A stretch of DNA of 64,000 nucleotides, taken from the NCBI GenBank assembly GCA_012522855.1, contig JAAYJQ010000017.1:1-64000 (forward strand), in the 5' to 3' direction. Numbering within the stretch: the stretch's first letter is position 1; every line of letters begins with the position of its first letter. This document shows positions 1 to 8,703 of this stretch, one piece after another. The notes under the pieces were generated by a model that was not told the origin of the DNA, made no database searches, and saw nothing but the letters and a program-made list of their open reading frames with translations. The position numbers and the translations under genes were made by a program. Origin of the DNA: Bacteroidales bacterium. Its GTDB lineage: Bacteria > Bacteroidota > Bacteroidia > Bacteroidales > UBA932.

Positions 1-119
1 TCAGGACAATCGAGGACAAACTCAACAACAGGCCGAGAAAAATACTTAATTTTGCAACACCGAACGAGGTGTTAAAGTTACTAACCAAGATTGATCCGGA
101 AGTTGCGTTTCGCGATTGA
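1..119 (+). CDS. IS30-family transposase, C-terminal fragment (cut by window edge)
   Basis: Reading from base 3, the plus strand encodes about 38 residues that end at the TGA at 117-119. They contain the sequence LNNRPRKILNF followed by TPNEVL, which is the well-known C-terminal end of IS30-family DDE transposases (end of the integrase catalytic core). Only this tail is inside the window; the rest of the insertion sequence lies to the left. I could not place the right terminal inverted repeat with confidence; it should fall in roughly 120-200. The family call rests on the conserved tail motif only. Confidence 0.75.
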   Translation, partial: RTIEDKLNNRPRKILNFATPNEVLKLLTKIDPEVAFRD

Positions 120-200
120 ATTCACCTACCCGAGGTTCCAACATTCAAAGAATTCATTCTGAGCAACTTAGCCTCCACGGTTTTGTCGAAGCCAGCCCAG

Positions 201-360
201 CAACGTCAGAAACGAAGGGCACAGCTTTGCTGAAACTACGTCAGAAACGAAGGGCACGGCTTTGCTGAAACTACGTCAGAAACGAAGGGCACGGCTTTGC
301 TGAAACTACGTCAGAAACGAAGGGTACGGCTTTGCTGAAACTACGTCAGAAACGAAGGGC
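201..360. repeat. 35-bp tandem repeat (4.6 copies)
   Basis: Four full units (201-235, 236-270, 271-305, 306-340) and a 20-base partial unit (341-360) are nearly identical, each containing GTCAGAAACGAAGGGCACGG. There are no unique spacers, so this is a minisatellite and not a CRISPR array. The last, partial copy carries the stop codon and the final three codons of the minus-strand hydrolase gene, so the array appears to have grown out of the 3' end of that gene. Bases 120-200, between the transposase and the array, show nothing recognisable. Confidence 0.9.
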
Positions 361-1647
361 GCGGATCCAGGCGACGAGGTCGGAGAGGACTTCGGGAGAG
401 AGGGTTTCTTCGATTTCTTTGTATTCGGACACATCGCCGGTCACACAATGCTGGAAGAGGTGGTTGAGCTCCGGATAGATCTTGATGCAGCTCCGGGGGT
501 CCGCCCCGAAGCGCTGCTCCAGCAGGGGCATATTCAGCGCAGCGTTTACCTGGGTGTCGCGGTCGCCATTGATCGCCATCACCGGGCAGTCCACCCGGTC
601 GAGCAGGGACGACACATCCATCTGCAGGAAATACTGCATATACGGGCTGTTCTGATTGGCGACCGCAGCGAGGTTGGCTTTCAGCGCGTCCGAGATCGCG
701 ACTCCGTCGAGATTTTGAAGTCCCTGCCCGAGGATCATCCGGTCGAAGAGTTCGGAAAGGGCAGCGCAGTAAGCCTCCGTCTCATCTTCCGAAATGCCCT
801 GGCGGAGAAGAAGCGTCCGGTTCTGATCCAGCAGGATCGCTTTCCCGGAAAGAATCCCTCCGGCGAGACTGATGATGAAATCCGCTTGCCGCTCCGCCGC
901 CAACATGAAGGCGATCGAACCGCCTTCGCTATGTCCGAGCACTCCAACATGCTTGAACCGCCCCTGCAGCAAAGAAATCCCTGCGCGAGCGTCGTTTTTC
1001 AGATCTTCCGTTGTGACCTGGATCAAGTCGCCCGTCGATCCCCCCATCCCGCGATCGTCGTAGCGCAGGGTCGCGATACCCTCCCGGGCAAAAAAATCCG
1101 CAATCACAGCGAAGGGCTTGTGCTCGAAGAGCGTCTCGTCCCGGTCCTGCAATCCGCTGCCGGTCACCAGGACCAGGACCGGCGTGTCGGCGGTACCGTT
1201 CATAGGCAGGGTCAGGGTTCCGCTGAGCAGGGCCTCTCCATTGCGGAAAGTCACTTCTTCTTCTGAATATGGAAACGGCGGCCGCGGAGTCTGAGGCCGG
1301 TTGAGCTTCCGCTCTCCAGGCGTCAGCGTCAACGGAAAGGACATACCCCGCTGGGTAAATGTACCCACGATCTTATCGGGCAGCAGTACACCGCTGTATG
1401 TAGCGCCGATGCTCGGGATCGAAACCTCTACCCCGCCGACGGCATTCACCTTGGCTTCGGCAGGGATTCCCTTGACACCCTGATCGGGAGAATCCAGCAT
1501 GCAGCCATTCTCCGAAAAATGGAATACCAAGTAGATCTCGGTGCCCTGCGCATTCAGATCCCCGGACCAAATTCCCTGTACGGGAAGCCCCTGCGCCCCG
1601 CATAGAAGGCAGCTCAGCACGAGCAACGGCACGATTATCCTTTTCAT
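346..1647 (-). CDS. Secreted alpha/beta hydrolase (S33-like serine hydrolase)
   Basis: A 433-residue protein. The start at 1647 (MKRIIVPLLV) gives a clean signal peptide ending near residue 19; the reading frame stays open 99 bases further upstream but that part overlaps the preceding gene and looks non-coding. Residues 20-125 form a beta-rich N-terminal domain. The hydrolase fold follows, with the nucleophile elbow GHSEGG (Ser240), an acid in NGDRDTQ and a His in PELNHLF. Family members are esterases or aminopeptidase-like hydrolases in the periplasm; the substrate cannot be told. It lies 8 bases after the radical SAM gene and probably shares its transcript. Its last codons and stop lie inside the 35-bp repeat array. 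Confidence 0.85.
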   Translation of the reverse strand: MKRIIVPLLVLSCLLCGAQGLPVQGIWSGDLNAQGTEIYLVFHFSENGCMLDSPDQGVKGIPAEAKVNAVGGVEVSIPSIGATYSGVLLPDKIVGTFTQRGMSFPLTLTPGERKLNRPQTPRPPFPYSEEEVTFRNGEALLSGTLTLPMNGTADTPVLVLVTGSGLQDRDETLFEHKPFAVIADFFAREGIATLRYDDRGMGGSTGDLIQVTTEDLKNDARAGISLLQGRFKHVGVLGHSEGGSIAFMLAAERQADFIISLAGGILSGKAILLDQNRTLLLRQGISEDETEAYCAALSELFDRMILGQGLQNLDGVAISDALKANLAAVANQNSPYMQYFLQMDVSSLLDRVDCPVMAINGDRDTQVNAALNMPLLEQRFGADPRSCIKIYPELNHLFQHCVTGDVSEYKEIEETLSPEVLSDLVAWIRALRF

Positions 1648-1655
1648 AGAGATTT

Positions 1656-2729
1656 TCAACTTTCCACGATTCGCCTCAAATGGCATACCATAAGTTTCCC
1701 GTCCGCGCCGCGGAGGTGCATCCCGTTCCCTTCGCACCACTTCCAATACTTGCAGTCGGCACAGTCGCCGCTTTTCATCCAGGCGCGGTCCCGGTAGGGC
1801 AAGAAGCGATGTTCCCAGACCTCCATGAAGTCGTCGCGGTAGATGTTGCCCTGGTGGTAGTCGGAACGGATGCTCGTGCAGGCGGAGATCGAGCCGTCGA
1901 TCAGGACGGATCCGATGGTCACGCCGGCCTGGCAGGTGTAGAAATGATCCCGTACCTCCCCCTCATATCGGCCCAGGAAGCCCTCACAGCCGTAACTGGT
2001 CTTGATCCGGCCTTCCTTCCGGGTTTCCCGGATGAAATCCAGCATGCTGCGGAATTCGGGGTTCGAAAGCTGCAGAAACGGATTCTCCGCAGCCCTGCCC
2101 TGCGGAAAAATGGAGAAAAGCCGCCACTCTTTCAAACCGAGTCCGATCAGATGTTCTCTGATCGCAGGAAGTTCGGAAAGGTTCCGGCGGTTGACACAGG
2201 TCACGACATCAAAAGCGATCGCTTCCGAATCCACCACCATTTTGATGGCCCGGGAGGCCCTCTCGAAACTGCTTTCCCGCCCCCGCAACCAGTCGTGGTT
2301 CTCCTGAAGGCCGTCCAAGCTGATCGTCATAGAATGCAGCCCGGACTGCAGCAGACGGGAATACCGCGCCGGCGTAAGGGCGAAACCGTTCGTGACCATA
2401 CCCCAGGGGAAACCGCGCCCGTAGATTCCTTTGCCGCATTCTTCCAGATCGGCCCGCATCAGCGGTTCCCCGCCGGAAACCACAACGAAAACCTCATGCG
2501 GATCCGTCTTCGCGGCAATCGAATCGAGTACCCGGAAGAAATCCTCCTTGGGCATGTCCGGCGTCATCGCCTCCTGCTTGCAGTCGCTCCCGCAGTGAAG
2601 GCATCGCAGGTTGCATCGCAGCGTGCATTCCCAGAAAAGCTGCCTCAACGGATGGCCCTCCACGGCAGAACGCCGCAACGACCGCGCGATGTTCAACGCG
2701 ATTCTTCTGCGGAGGGACAATTCGGACAT
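1656..2729 (-). CDS. Radical SAM/SPASM enzyme of the rSAM/lipoprotein system (TIGR04133-like)
   Basis: A 357-residue radical SAM enzyme. The 4Fe-4S/SAM motif is C39-x3-C43-x2-C46 (CNLRCLHC), followed by SGGEPL, which binds SAM. The C-terminal SPASM-type region has CTSIRS and a CADCKYWKWC cluster for auxiliary iron-sulfur centres. SPASM enzymes usually modify a peptide or protein substrate. The start at 2729 (MSELSLRR) shares one base with the stop of the lipoprotein gene (TAATG overlap), which implies translational coupling and matches the known Bacteroidetes pairing of a radical SAM protein with a small lipoprotein (TIGR04133/TIGR04134). The modification made is not known to me. A start 51 bases upstream is possible but would overlap the partner gene. 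Confidence 0.85.
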   Translation of the reverse strand: MSELSLRRRIALNIARSLRRSAVEGHPLRQLFWECTLRCNLRCLHCGSDCKQEAMTPDMPKEDFFRVLDSIAAKTDPHEVFVVVSGGEPLMRADLEECGKGIYGRGFPWGMVTNGFALTPARYSRLLQSGLHSMTISLDGLQENHDWLRGRESSFERASRAIKMVVDSEAIAFDVVTCVNRRNLSELPAIREHLIGLGLKEWRLFSIFPQGRAAENPFLQLSNPEFRSMLDFIRETRKEGRIKTSYGCEGFLGRYEGEVRDHFYTCQAGVTIGSVLIDGSISACTSIRSDYHQGNIYRDDFMEVWEHRFLPYRDRAWMKSGDCADCKYWKWCEGNGMHLRGADGKLMVCHLRRIVES

Positions 2730-3187
2730 TATTTCTTCATTGTCTTGGTGGCGGAGGCCGTGAAAGTGCCGGAATACCAATGGCCGTCGCCCTTCCCGAC
2801 ACGTTCCGGCTTCACGATGACGCTGTCCTTTCGGAACTGGCCGCCGTTCGCCTCTCCGTCCACATCTTCCAGAAGCGCCTTGAACTCATCCATCGGTAAG
2901 ACGTGTTCGTACGATCGTCCTGCTTTCCCTTCGGCGTCCGTGTAGAGGGTGTCCTGAACATATGTTCCGTTCTTCTGGATGTGGAAATCTCCCTGCGGGA
3001 CAACCCGGATGCCCTTGATCGCCTTCCCGGCTTCGTCCACAACCGTGATGTCGAATTTGAAGTCGCAGCTCGGCACTCCGTATTCGGCCCGCATGATCCA
3101 AGGCGCCCCGTCACAACTCGAAAAGCCCAGGGCGGCGAGCAGGGCGGGAAACAAAACAGCGGAAATCTTCTTGAAAAAGTCTTTCAT
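2729..3187 (-). CDS. Radical SAM-associated lipoprotein (TIGR04134-like)
   Basis: A 152-residue lipoprotein: signal peptide with lipobox ending LGFSSC (Cys25). The mature start is followed by AEYGVPSCDFKFD, which resembles the EYG-P motif typical of the putative substrate or partner lipoproteins of this system, then an immunoglobulin-like beta domain (carboxypeptidase-regulatory style, with DEAGKAIKGI). It is likely exported to the outer membrane or periplasm. Its stop overlaps the start of the radical SAM gene. An alternative start lies 12 bases upstream (3199). It starts 64 bases after purM ends, so it may be co-transcribed with purFM. Role in the pair (substrate or partner) is inferred from family knowledge. 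Confidence 0.8.
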   Translation of the reverse strand: MKDFFKKISAVLFPALLAALGFSSCDGAPWIMRAEYGVPSCDFKFDITVVDEAGKAIKGIRVVPQGDFHIQKNGTYVQDTLYTDAEGKAGRSYEHVLPMDEFKALLEDVDGEANGGQFRKDSVIVKPERVGKGDGHWYSGTFTASATKTMKK

Positions 3188-3251
3188 GGTATTCAGCATG
3201 GATTGAACATTCGTCTAACCAAATGTCGGAAACGGAAAATCTTGCTTCGGA

Positions 3252-4322
3252 TCAATGAATATGCACGCCCGGCTCTCCGGTCACGCGGCCGATGACGGTC
3301 GCGCGGTCGCCGTAGGAAGCCAGGATGTCGATGGCTTTCTCCCCTTCCGAAGCATCCAGGGCGAGGACCATGCCGATACCCATATTGAAAATGTTGAACA
3401 TCTCACGATGGTCGATCCGGCCATGCTTCTCGAGGAAGCGGAAGATCGGCAGGATTTCCCAGGAGCCTTCCTTGACCTCAACTCCCTGCCCTTCACGCAG
3501 GATCCGGGGAAGGTTTTCATCGAAACCGCCGCCGGTCATGTGGGCGACCCCGTGCACGTCGCACTGCCGGATAACATCCAGCACCTGCTTGACATAGATT
3601 CGGGTCGGTGTGAGAGCGATCAGGCCCAGAGGCCGGCCGTTCACGCGCGGTTTAGCGGGATCTCCGTCCACGGACACCGAGCCGTCCAATTCGGAATAGA
3701 CCTCGTGAAGGTCCAGACCGGAGTCGGCGAAGATTTTACGCACCAGGCTGAAACCATTGCTGTGGACACCCGTGGAGGCAATTCCGACCAGGACATCCCC
3801 GATTTTCACCTTGGTTCCATCGATCAGTTTGGACTTCTCCACGACGCCCGTCGTAAAGCCCGCGATGTCATATTCCCCGTCCGCGTACATGCCCGGCATT
3901 TCAGCCGTCTCGCCGCCCACGAGGGCGCAGCCTGCCTGGCGACAGCCGTCCGCGATGCCGGCGACGATGGCTTCGACCACTTCGGGACGGGTCTTGCCCT
4001 GGGCCACATAGTCGAGAAAGACCAGCGGTTCCGCCCCTTGGGCAAGGACATCGTTCACGCACATGGCCACGGCATCGATGCCGATGGTGTCGTGCTTGTC
4101 CATCGCGAAAGCCAATTTGAGTTTGGTGCCCACACCGTCCGTCCCGCTCACCAAAACGGGTTCCTTGATGTTGAGTTTCGAAAGGTCGAACAAGCCTCCG
4201 AAGGCGCCGATGTTGCCCATGACGCCGGGTCGGGCGGTGGAGGCCACGTGCTTCTTGATTCTGCGAACCACATCGTAACCAGCTTCCAGGCTGACGCCGG
4301 CCTTTTCGTAATCTACTGCCAT
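3252..4322 (-). CDS. purM: Phosphoribosylformylglycinamidine cyclo-ligase (AIR synthetase)
   Basis: A 356-residue cytosolic enzyme that closes the imidazole ring of FGAM with ATP to give AIR in de novo purine synthesis. It shows the PurM hallmark [12 protein letters not shown] near the N-terminus, [11 protein letters not shown] in the middle, and [13 protein letters not shown] towards the C-terminus, all parts of the ATP and substrate site. The length is normal for the family. It starts 4 bases after purF ends, so the two form one transcription unit. Confidence 0.97.
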   Translation of the reverse strand: MAVDYEKAGVSLEAGYDVVRRIKKHVASTARPGVMGNIGAFGGLFDLSKLNIKEPVLVSGTDGVGTKLKLAFAMDKHDTIGIDAVAMCVNDVLAQGAEPLVFLDYVAQGKTRPEVVEAIVAGIADGCRQAGCALVGGETAEMPGMYADGEYDIAGFTTGVVEKSKLIDGTKVKIGDVLVGIASTGVHSNGFSLVRKIFADSGLDLHEVYSELDGSVSVDGDPAKPRVNGRPLGLIALTPTRIYVKQVLDVIRQCDVHGVAHMTGGGFDENLPRILREGQGVEVKEGSWEILPIFRFLEKHGRIDHREMFNIFNMGIGMVLALDASEGEKAIDILASYGDRATVIGRVTGEPGVHIH

Positions 4323-4326
4323 ATTC

Positions 4327-5733
4327 CTAAAATTTATGCTCCGACTTCACTTCCTCGATACTGGAATACAAGGCCGTCGGGTAGTCGCCATTGAAACAGG
4401 CCAGACACAAGTCGGCGCGGTGCCCAGCCTTGAAAAGTCCTTCCTCGGAGAGAAACGCGAGGGAATCGGCCTCGATGGCCTTGCAGGCCTCCTCCAGGGT
4501 CCGAGAAAAGCACAGCAATTCCTTGTGTACAGACATATCCACCCCGTAGAAACAAGGATTTTTGATCATCGGACTGGCAATCCGCAAGTGCACCTCCTTC
4601 GCGCCGGCCGCCCGGAGCATCCGGACGATGCGCAGCGAGGTGGTCCCCCGCACGATCGAATCGTCCACCAGCACGATTCGCTTACCGCAGACGATGCTCT
4701 GAACCGGCGAAAGCTTCATCTTTACACCCTTGTCGCGCATTTCCTGAGAGGGCTGAATGAAGGTACGGCCGATGTACTTGTTCTTGATCAGCCCCATCTC
4801 GTTCGGAAGCCCGCTGGCTTCAGCATAGCCCGAAGCTGCGCTGAGGCTGCTGTCCGGGACTCCCACCACGATGTCGGCATCCACCGGAGCTTCCTGCCAG
4901 AGGATTTTTCCGGTTTCCTTGCGGAAAGCGTGGACATTCACATTCTCGATGTCGCTGTCCGGCCGGGCGAAATAGATGTATTCCATGGCGCACATGGCGT
5001 GCCGCTGATAATCCGAGTACATCCGGGTCCGGAGTCCGTGGTGGTCGATCGTCACGACTTCCCCGGGCTCGACATCGCGAACGTATTCCGCCCCGATCGT
5101 GCTGAGCGCGCAGGTTTCGCTGCTGACCGCGAAGCCTCCGTTCAACTTCCCGATCGAAAACGGCCTGAATCCATATTTGTCCCGGCAGATGTAGAGCCGG
5201 TGCTGGGTCATGATGATGAACACGAAGGCTCCTTCGATCATGTTCAGGGCTTCCATAATGGGAATGATCCGGGGACCGTTGCGTTCAACCGGTTCCTTTT
5301 TAATCAAATGAGCCAGGATTTCGCTGTCGGAAGTGGACTGGAACAGGCTGCCGCGATCTTCCAGATATTTGCGCAACTGTGCGGAATTCACCAGGTTGCC
5401 GTTGTGGACCAGAGCGAAATCGCCGCTGTTGTGCCGAAACAGAAGGGGCTGGACATTTTCAATGCCTCCCGCTCCATGGGTGGAATAGCGGACGTGTCCG
5501 ATCGCGCTGTTGCCTTGGAGTGTAGCCAAATTGTCTTCGTTGAACACTTCCGTCACGAGTCCCTGCCCCTTGACCCGGTTCAGCCAGCCTTCGTCGTTGA
5601 CCGAGACGATCCCGCAGCCTTCCTGGCCGCGATGTTGCAGAGAATGAAGGGCGTAATAGGTCACTTCCGCAGCGTGGGGAACGCCCCAGACACCGAACAC
5701 GCCGCATCCTTCGTTAAGTTCTTTGTTATACAT
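4327..5733 (-). CDS. purF: Amidophosphoribosyltransferase
   Basis: A 468-residue enzyme that catalyses the first committed step of purine synthesis, PRPP plus glutamine to phosphoribosylamine. The N-terminal glutaminase would be matured to the nucleophile Cys10 after a 9-residue leader (CGVFGVWG). The phosphoribosyltransferase domain has the PRPP loop [14 protein letters not shown]. Cysteines at [15 protein letters not shown] and the CLAC pair near the C-terminus match the iron-sulfur cluster ligands of the Bacillus-type enzyme. First gene of a purF-purM unit. Its promoter region has a perfect inverted repeat that overlaps the -7 box. Confidence 0.97.
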   Translation of the reverse strand: MYNKELNEGCGVFGVWGVPHAAEVTYYALHSLQHRGQEGCGIVSVNDEGWLNRVKGQGLVTEVFNEDNLATLQGNSAIGHVRYSTHGAGGIENVQPLLFRHNSGDFALVHNGNLVNSAQLRKYLEDRGSLFQSTSDSEILAHLIKKEPVERNGPRIIPIMEALNMIEGAFVFIIMTQHRLYICRDKYGFRPFSIGKLNGGFAVSSETCALSTIGAEYVRDVEPGEVVTIDHHGLRTRMYSDYQRHAMCAMEYIYFARPDSDIENVNVHAFRKETGKILWQEAPVDADIVVGVPDSSLSAASGYAEASGLPNEMGLIKNKYIGRTFIQPSQEMRDKGVKMKLSPVQSIVCGKRIVLVDDSIVRGTTSLRIVRMLRAAGAKEVHLRIASPMIKNPCFYGVDMSVHKELLCFSRTLEEACKAIEADSLAFLSEEGLFKAGHRADLCLACFNGDYPTALYSSIEEVKSEHKF

Positions 5734-5753
5734 ACATGATGTAAACTAAAGCA

Positions 5754-5788
5754 CAAAATTAGACAAAATCCGGGACTTTGTCTAATTT
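5754..5788 (-). promoter_or_regulatory. purF promoter overlapped by a perfect 12-bp inverted repeat
   Basis: AAATTAGACAAA (5756-5767) and TTTGTCTAATTT (5777-5788) are exact reverse complements around a 9-base loop. On the minus strand the distal arm contains TAATTTTG (5761-5754), a perfect match to the Bacteroidetes -7 box TAnnTTTG, about 21 bases before the purF ATG. The same hairpin lies just after the stop of the GHL10 gene and is followed by TGTGCTTT, so it could also end that transcript. Dual use as terminator and operator is my inference. Confidence 0.55.
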
Positions 5789-5812
5789 CGTACAGGGCTT
5801 TTCAGAAATATT

Positions 5813-7255
5813 CTACTGGTAAACCGCTTTCTCCGACAGTTCGCTTTCCGCATTGGCGGCGCTGAGCGCGGTCACGAAATAGGTTCCCTTCGCAGGAAGG
5901 GTGTAAGACCTATCTCGGGCCGTTCCGGAAAGGGAAGCCCGCTTGCCGCCGGACTCCAGTTTGTAGATCGCGTAGTACGATCCGTTGCCGGTCCAGGTCA
6001 AGGTCGAACCGCTGAGCTTCAAGTTTTTCGGTGCCGCCGGCTTCTGTTCTTCCGTCCGGCCCAGATAGGGAAACAGAACCTTGGTCCGGAAGGCGCTCTG
6101 GATGGCGTCTGTAATGCCGACATTGTTCTTTACCAGCGCGCTCGAATTGTAGAAGAGGCTTCCCGTGACCCGCTTGTTCGCGCTTGCGAGATTGTAGCAG
6201 GTGTTGAAAGAGGCGGATGACCCGAAACCATCCGATGCGCCGGACGCATACCGGTAGATCCCGTAACCGACCATGAGATGGGTCTTGTAGGCATTCGCAA
6301 AGTACCAGTCCAGACGGGAGCTGAAGATCTCGCCCGTCCAATACAGCTGCGGAATCAGCACGTCGAACCAGCCGTTCTTTGCGCAGGTCGAAACATCGAT
6401 GTACTGCGTGTTGTAATTGTTGTCATAGTTTCCTTGCGGAGAGATTGAGAAGATTACCTCCGGCCGGGTGTCGATGATGGTCTTCTGGATTTTCTGGACG
6501 AGCTTGCCGATGTTGTCCCGGCGGAAGTCTTCGATCTTGGAGAAAGCGGAGCCGTATTTCTGGAACTCCGCTTCATCGTTAATCGACTCTCCCTCCTGAA
6601 GAGAAGGATAGAAGTAGTCATCCATGTGCAGACCGTCCACCGGGTATTTTGTAATGAGTTCCTTCACGATCGCAGCGATCCGATCCCGCACCTCGGGAAG
6701 GGCAGGATTGTAAATCCGGATGGCCTTGTAATCCTTCACGAGTTCTTTGGGGATCATTGGATCCAGGTCCGGAAAGACCCCGTTGGAACCCGTCGCGATC
6801 CGATAGGGATTGATCCAGGCATGGAACTGAATGCCCCGCGCATGGGTTTCATCGACCAAGAACTTCAACAGATCGTACCCGGGATCCTGGCCGGGCGTGC
6901 CGGTAAGGGTCTTGCTCCAAGGCTCGTATTGTGATTCGTAATAAACATCTGCCATCCCGCGGACCTGAAAGAAGACGGCATTGATGCCGATCCGTTCGAA
7001 CAGATCCAAGTACTGCTTGTACTTTTCCTTTTGGGCGGCTTCCCCACGCGCGCCCTGGGGATAGTCGATTTCCCAGACAGTAGCCATCCAAGCACCTCTG
7101 AGTTCCTTTTTGGGAAGTTCGATGGTTGTAGTCGTTCCCCCCGGAGGCGTTTCGGGAGGGAATGTCTCGCCCGGCTTGAAGGGTTGCTCCTTATCGCAGG
7201 CAAAAGCCAGGACAAAGAGCAACCCTGCAGCCAGACATCGAAAGATTCTCCGCAT
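5813..7255 (-). CDS. GHL10-family (DUF187, DigH-like) glycosyl hydrolase lipoprotein
   Basis: A 480-residue lipoprotein (lipobox ending LAFAC, Cys20) with a Pro/Thr-rich linker, then a TIM-barrel of the glycosyl-hydrolase-like 10 family (PF02638). Motifs in order: ELRGAWMATVWEIDYP, FFQVRGMADVYY, FHAWINPYRI, VDGLHMDDYFYP, FSISPQGNY, LIPQLYWTG. A small beta-domain of FN3 type follows (about residues 400-480). The characterised member DigH of E. coli cleaves glycan strands of peptidoglycan that lack stem peptides. It starts 4 bases after the DUF4623-like gene, as the last gene of the PUL1 operon. The start at 7270 would overlap the upstream stop; 7255 leaves a better signal peptide. Confidence 0.85.
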   Translation of the reverse strand: MRRIFRCLAAGLLFVLAFACDKEQPFKPGETFPPETPPGGTTTTIELPKKELRGAWMATVWEIDYPQGARGEAAQKEKYKQYLDLFERIGINAVFFQVRGMADVYYESQYEPWSKTLTGTPGQDPGYDLLKFLVDETHARGIQFHAWINPYRIATGSNGVFPDLDPMIPKELVKDYKAIRIYNPALPEVRDRIAAIVKELITKYPVDGLHMDDYFYPSLQEGESINDEAEFQKYGSAFSKIEDFRRDNIGKLVQKIQKTIIDTRPEVIFSISPQGNYDNNYNTQYIDVSTCAKNGWFDVLIPQLYWTGEIFSSRLDWYFANAYKTHLMVGYGIYRYASGASDGFGSSASFNTCYNLASANKRVTGSLFYNSSALVKNNVGITDAIQSAFRTKVLFPYLGRTEEQKPAAPKNLKLSGSTLTWTGNGSYYAIYKLESGGKRASLSGTARDRSYTLPAKGTYFVTALSAANAESELSEKAVYQ

Positions 7256-7259
7256 GAAA

Positions 7260-8684
7260 TCAGTCGTCAAGGGCTATCTTGATCGGGAATTCGAGAATCG
7301 CGAAACCGGAATCACTCCGGGAAGCGAAGAGATAAAGCTTCGAATCCTTTCCCTCCCCATCCTTCTCGATTGAGTAGAACAGGTTGGTTCCCGGAGCGAC
7401 GCTTTTGCCGCCTCCCAGCACGAAGGTGTACACCGGCTGGATTTCCTTGCTCTCAAAGTAAGTCAATCCGTCTTCCAGTTTGTCACCGCCCTTGGTGATG
7501 TCGTAGACATACACGGTCGGGTTCACGGTGTCCGTTCGGCCACCCGTAAGCGTGACCAGATACCGCTCGGCATTGAAGTTGAAGATCTGACAGGCAGTGG
7601 ACTGTTCCGCCACGCTGCCGGATTTCAAGTCATACAGGATGGACATCGAGGCATCCACGATCTTGGGAGACATGTAGAGTCCTCCGTAGATGTATTTCTC
7701 GGTCCCCCAAATCCGGTTGACTGTAATGTAGGAGTTTCCGTTCCTGTTCGAGGGCAGAACCATCGGGTTGCTGACTTCCTTCCAGTTCTTGATGTCAAAT
7801 CGGAGGATGTCGGCGGCATTGTTGCTGCCGAAATAGACAAAGCCGTTTCCGTTTTCGTCCAGATTGAAGGAGGCGTTGTCTCCGTGACGGATCCCGGCCC
7901 CTACCTCTGCGAGGTTAATGTTCAGGATGACCTCGGGGGCGGAGGTCGGCGTTTCGTAGTGATAGATCTTGAGCGGTGATGCCGCGCTGCCGCCGGAAAG
8001 GTTGGAGACGTAGGTATGTCCTTTCACTACGGCACCGGAGTGGATCGGGAAAGTTCCCCCGGCGACACCCGTCACGTCCAGCATGATGGGTTCGATCTTG
8101 CCTTGCTTGAGATCGGACACCTTGAGGATGTGAGGCAGGGTACCTCCGTTCCGGGAAACCACGAGCACATATTCCCCGTCATAAGCCGCGCCGCGGGTTG
8201 CATTGGACGTGTAGTGGGGATAAGTCGTGTTCGCGGAGGCGCAGAAAGGATAGGTCTGGACTTTCTCCCAGTCGGCCCCGAAAACGGGGATCTTCTTCTT
8301 CACGCGGATAAAGTAATCCTTGTAGCGGGCATGGTTCTTTATCCGGAGGAGCAATGTCTTTTCAGCGACATCTTCGTCCATCGAGAAATCAAAGACGTCG
8401 TTTTCGAGGGTCGCGCCCTCGGAAAGCTGAGCTTCCACCTTCAAGGCGGAGAAGTTCGTGGCGGGATCAATCCGCTTGAAGTCGATCATCTTGTTTTCTT
8501 CGTCGATGCGGCCTTCCAACACCATGTTCCCGTCCGGACCGGCGTTCAAGATCTTGATCGCTATCAAGTCCGTCTTATAGGGCTGTTCGAGCCCCGCCGG
8601 ATACTTGTCCTCGCAAGAGTTCAGGACAAGCATGAACAGCGAGGCCAGCACTGCGAAAGAAATGTATCTGAATTTATTTTTCAT
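7260..8684 (-). CDS. DUF5018/DUF4623-like surface lipoprotein of PUL1
   Basis: A 474-residue lipoprotein (lipobox LVLNSC, Cys24). Residues about 30-125 form an Ig-like DUF5018-type domain; the rest resembles a DUF4623-type beta-propeller-like region, rich in short strands with YDGEYVLVVSRN and VYVYDITKGG. It occupies the SusE/SusF position after SusD, so it may be a surface glycan-binding protein, but no binding residues can be pointed to. 19 bases separate it from susD and 4 from the GHL10 gene. The DUF assignment is from memory of the family pattern, not a search. Confidence 0.65.
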   Translation of the reverse strand: MKNKFRYISFAVLASLFMLVLNSCEDKYPAGLEQPYKTDLIAIKILNAGPDGNMVLEGRIDEENKMIDFKRIDPATNFSALKVEAQLSEGATLENDVFDFSMDEDVAEKTLLLRIKNHARYKDYFIRVKKKIPVFGADWEKVQTYPFCASANTTYPHYTSNATRGAAYDGEYVLVVSRNGGTLPHILKVSDLKQGKIEPIMLDVTGVAGGTFPIHSGAVVKGHTYVSNLSGGSAASPLKIYHYETPTSAPEVILNINLAEVGAGIRHGDNASFNLDENGNGFVYFGSNNAADILRFDIKNWKEVSNPMVLPSNRNGNSYITVNRIWGTEKYIYGGLYMSPKIVDASMSILYDLKSGSVAEQSTACQIFNFNAERYLVTLTGGRTDTVNPTVYVYDITKGGDKLEDGLTYFESKEIQPVYTFVLGGGKSVAPGTNLFYSIEKDGEGKDSKLYLFASRSDSGFAILEFPIKIALDD

Positions 8685-8703
8685 CTTGATATGCTATTGA
8701 TTG

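Noticed and set aside
201..360. Possible CRISPR array
   Set aside because: Units are directly adjacent, without unique spacers, and the last unit is part of a coding gene.
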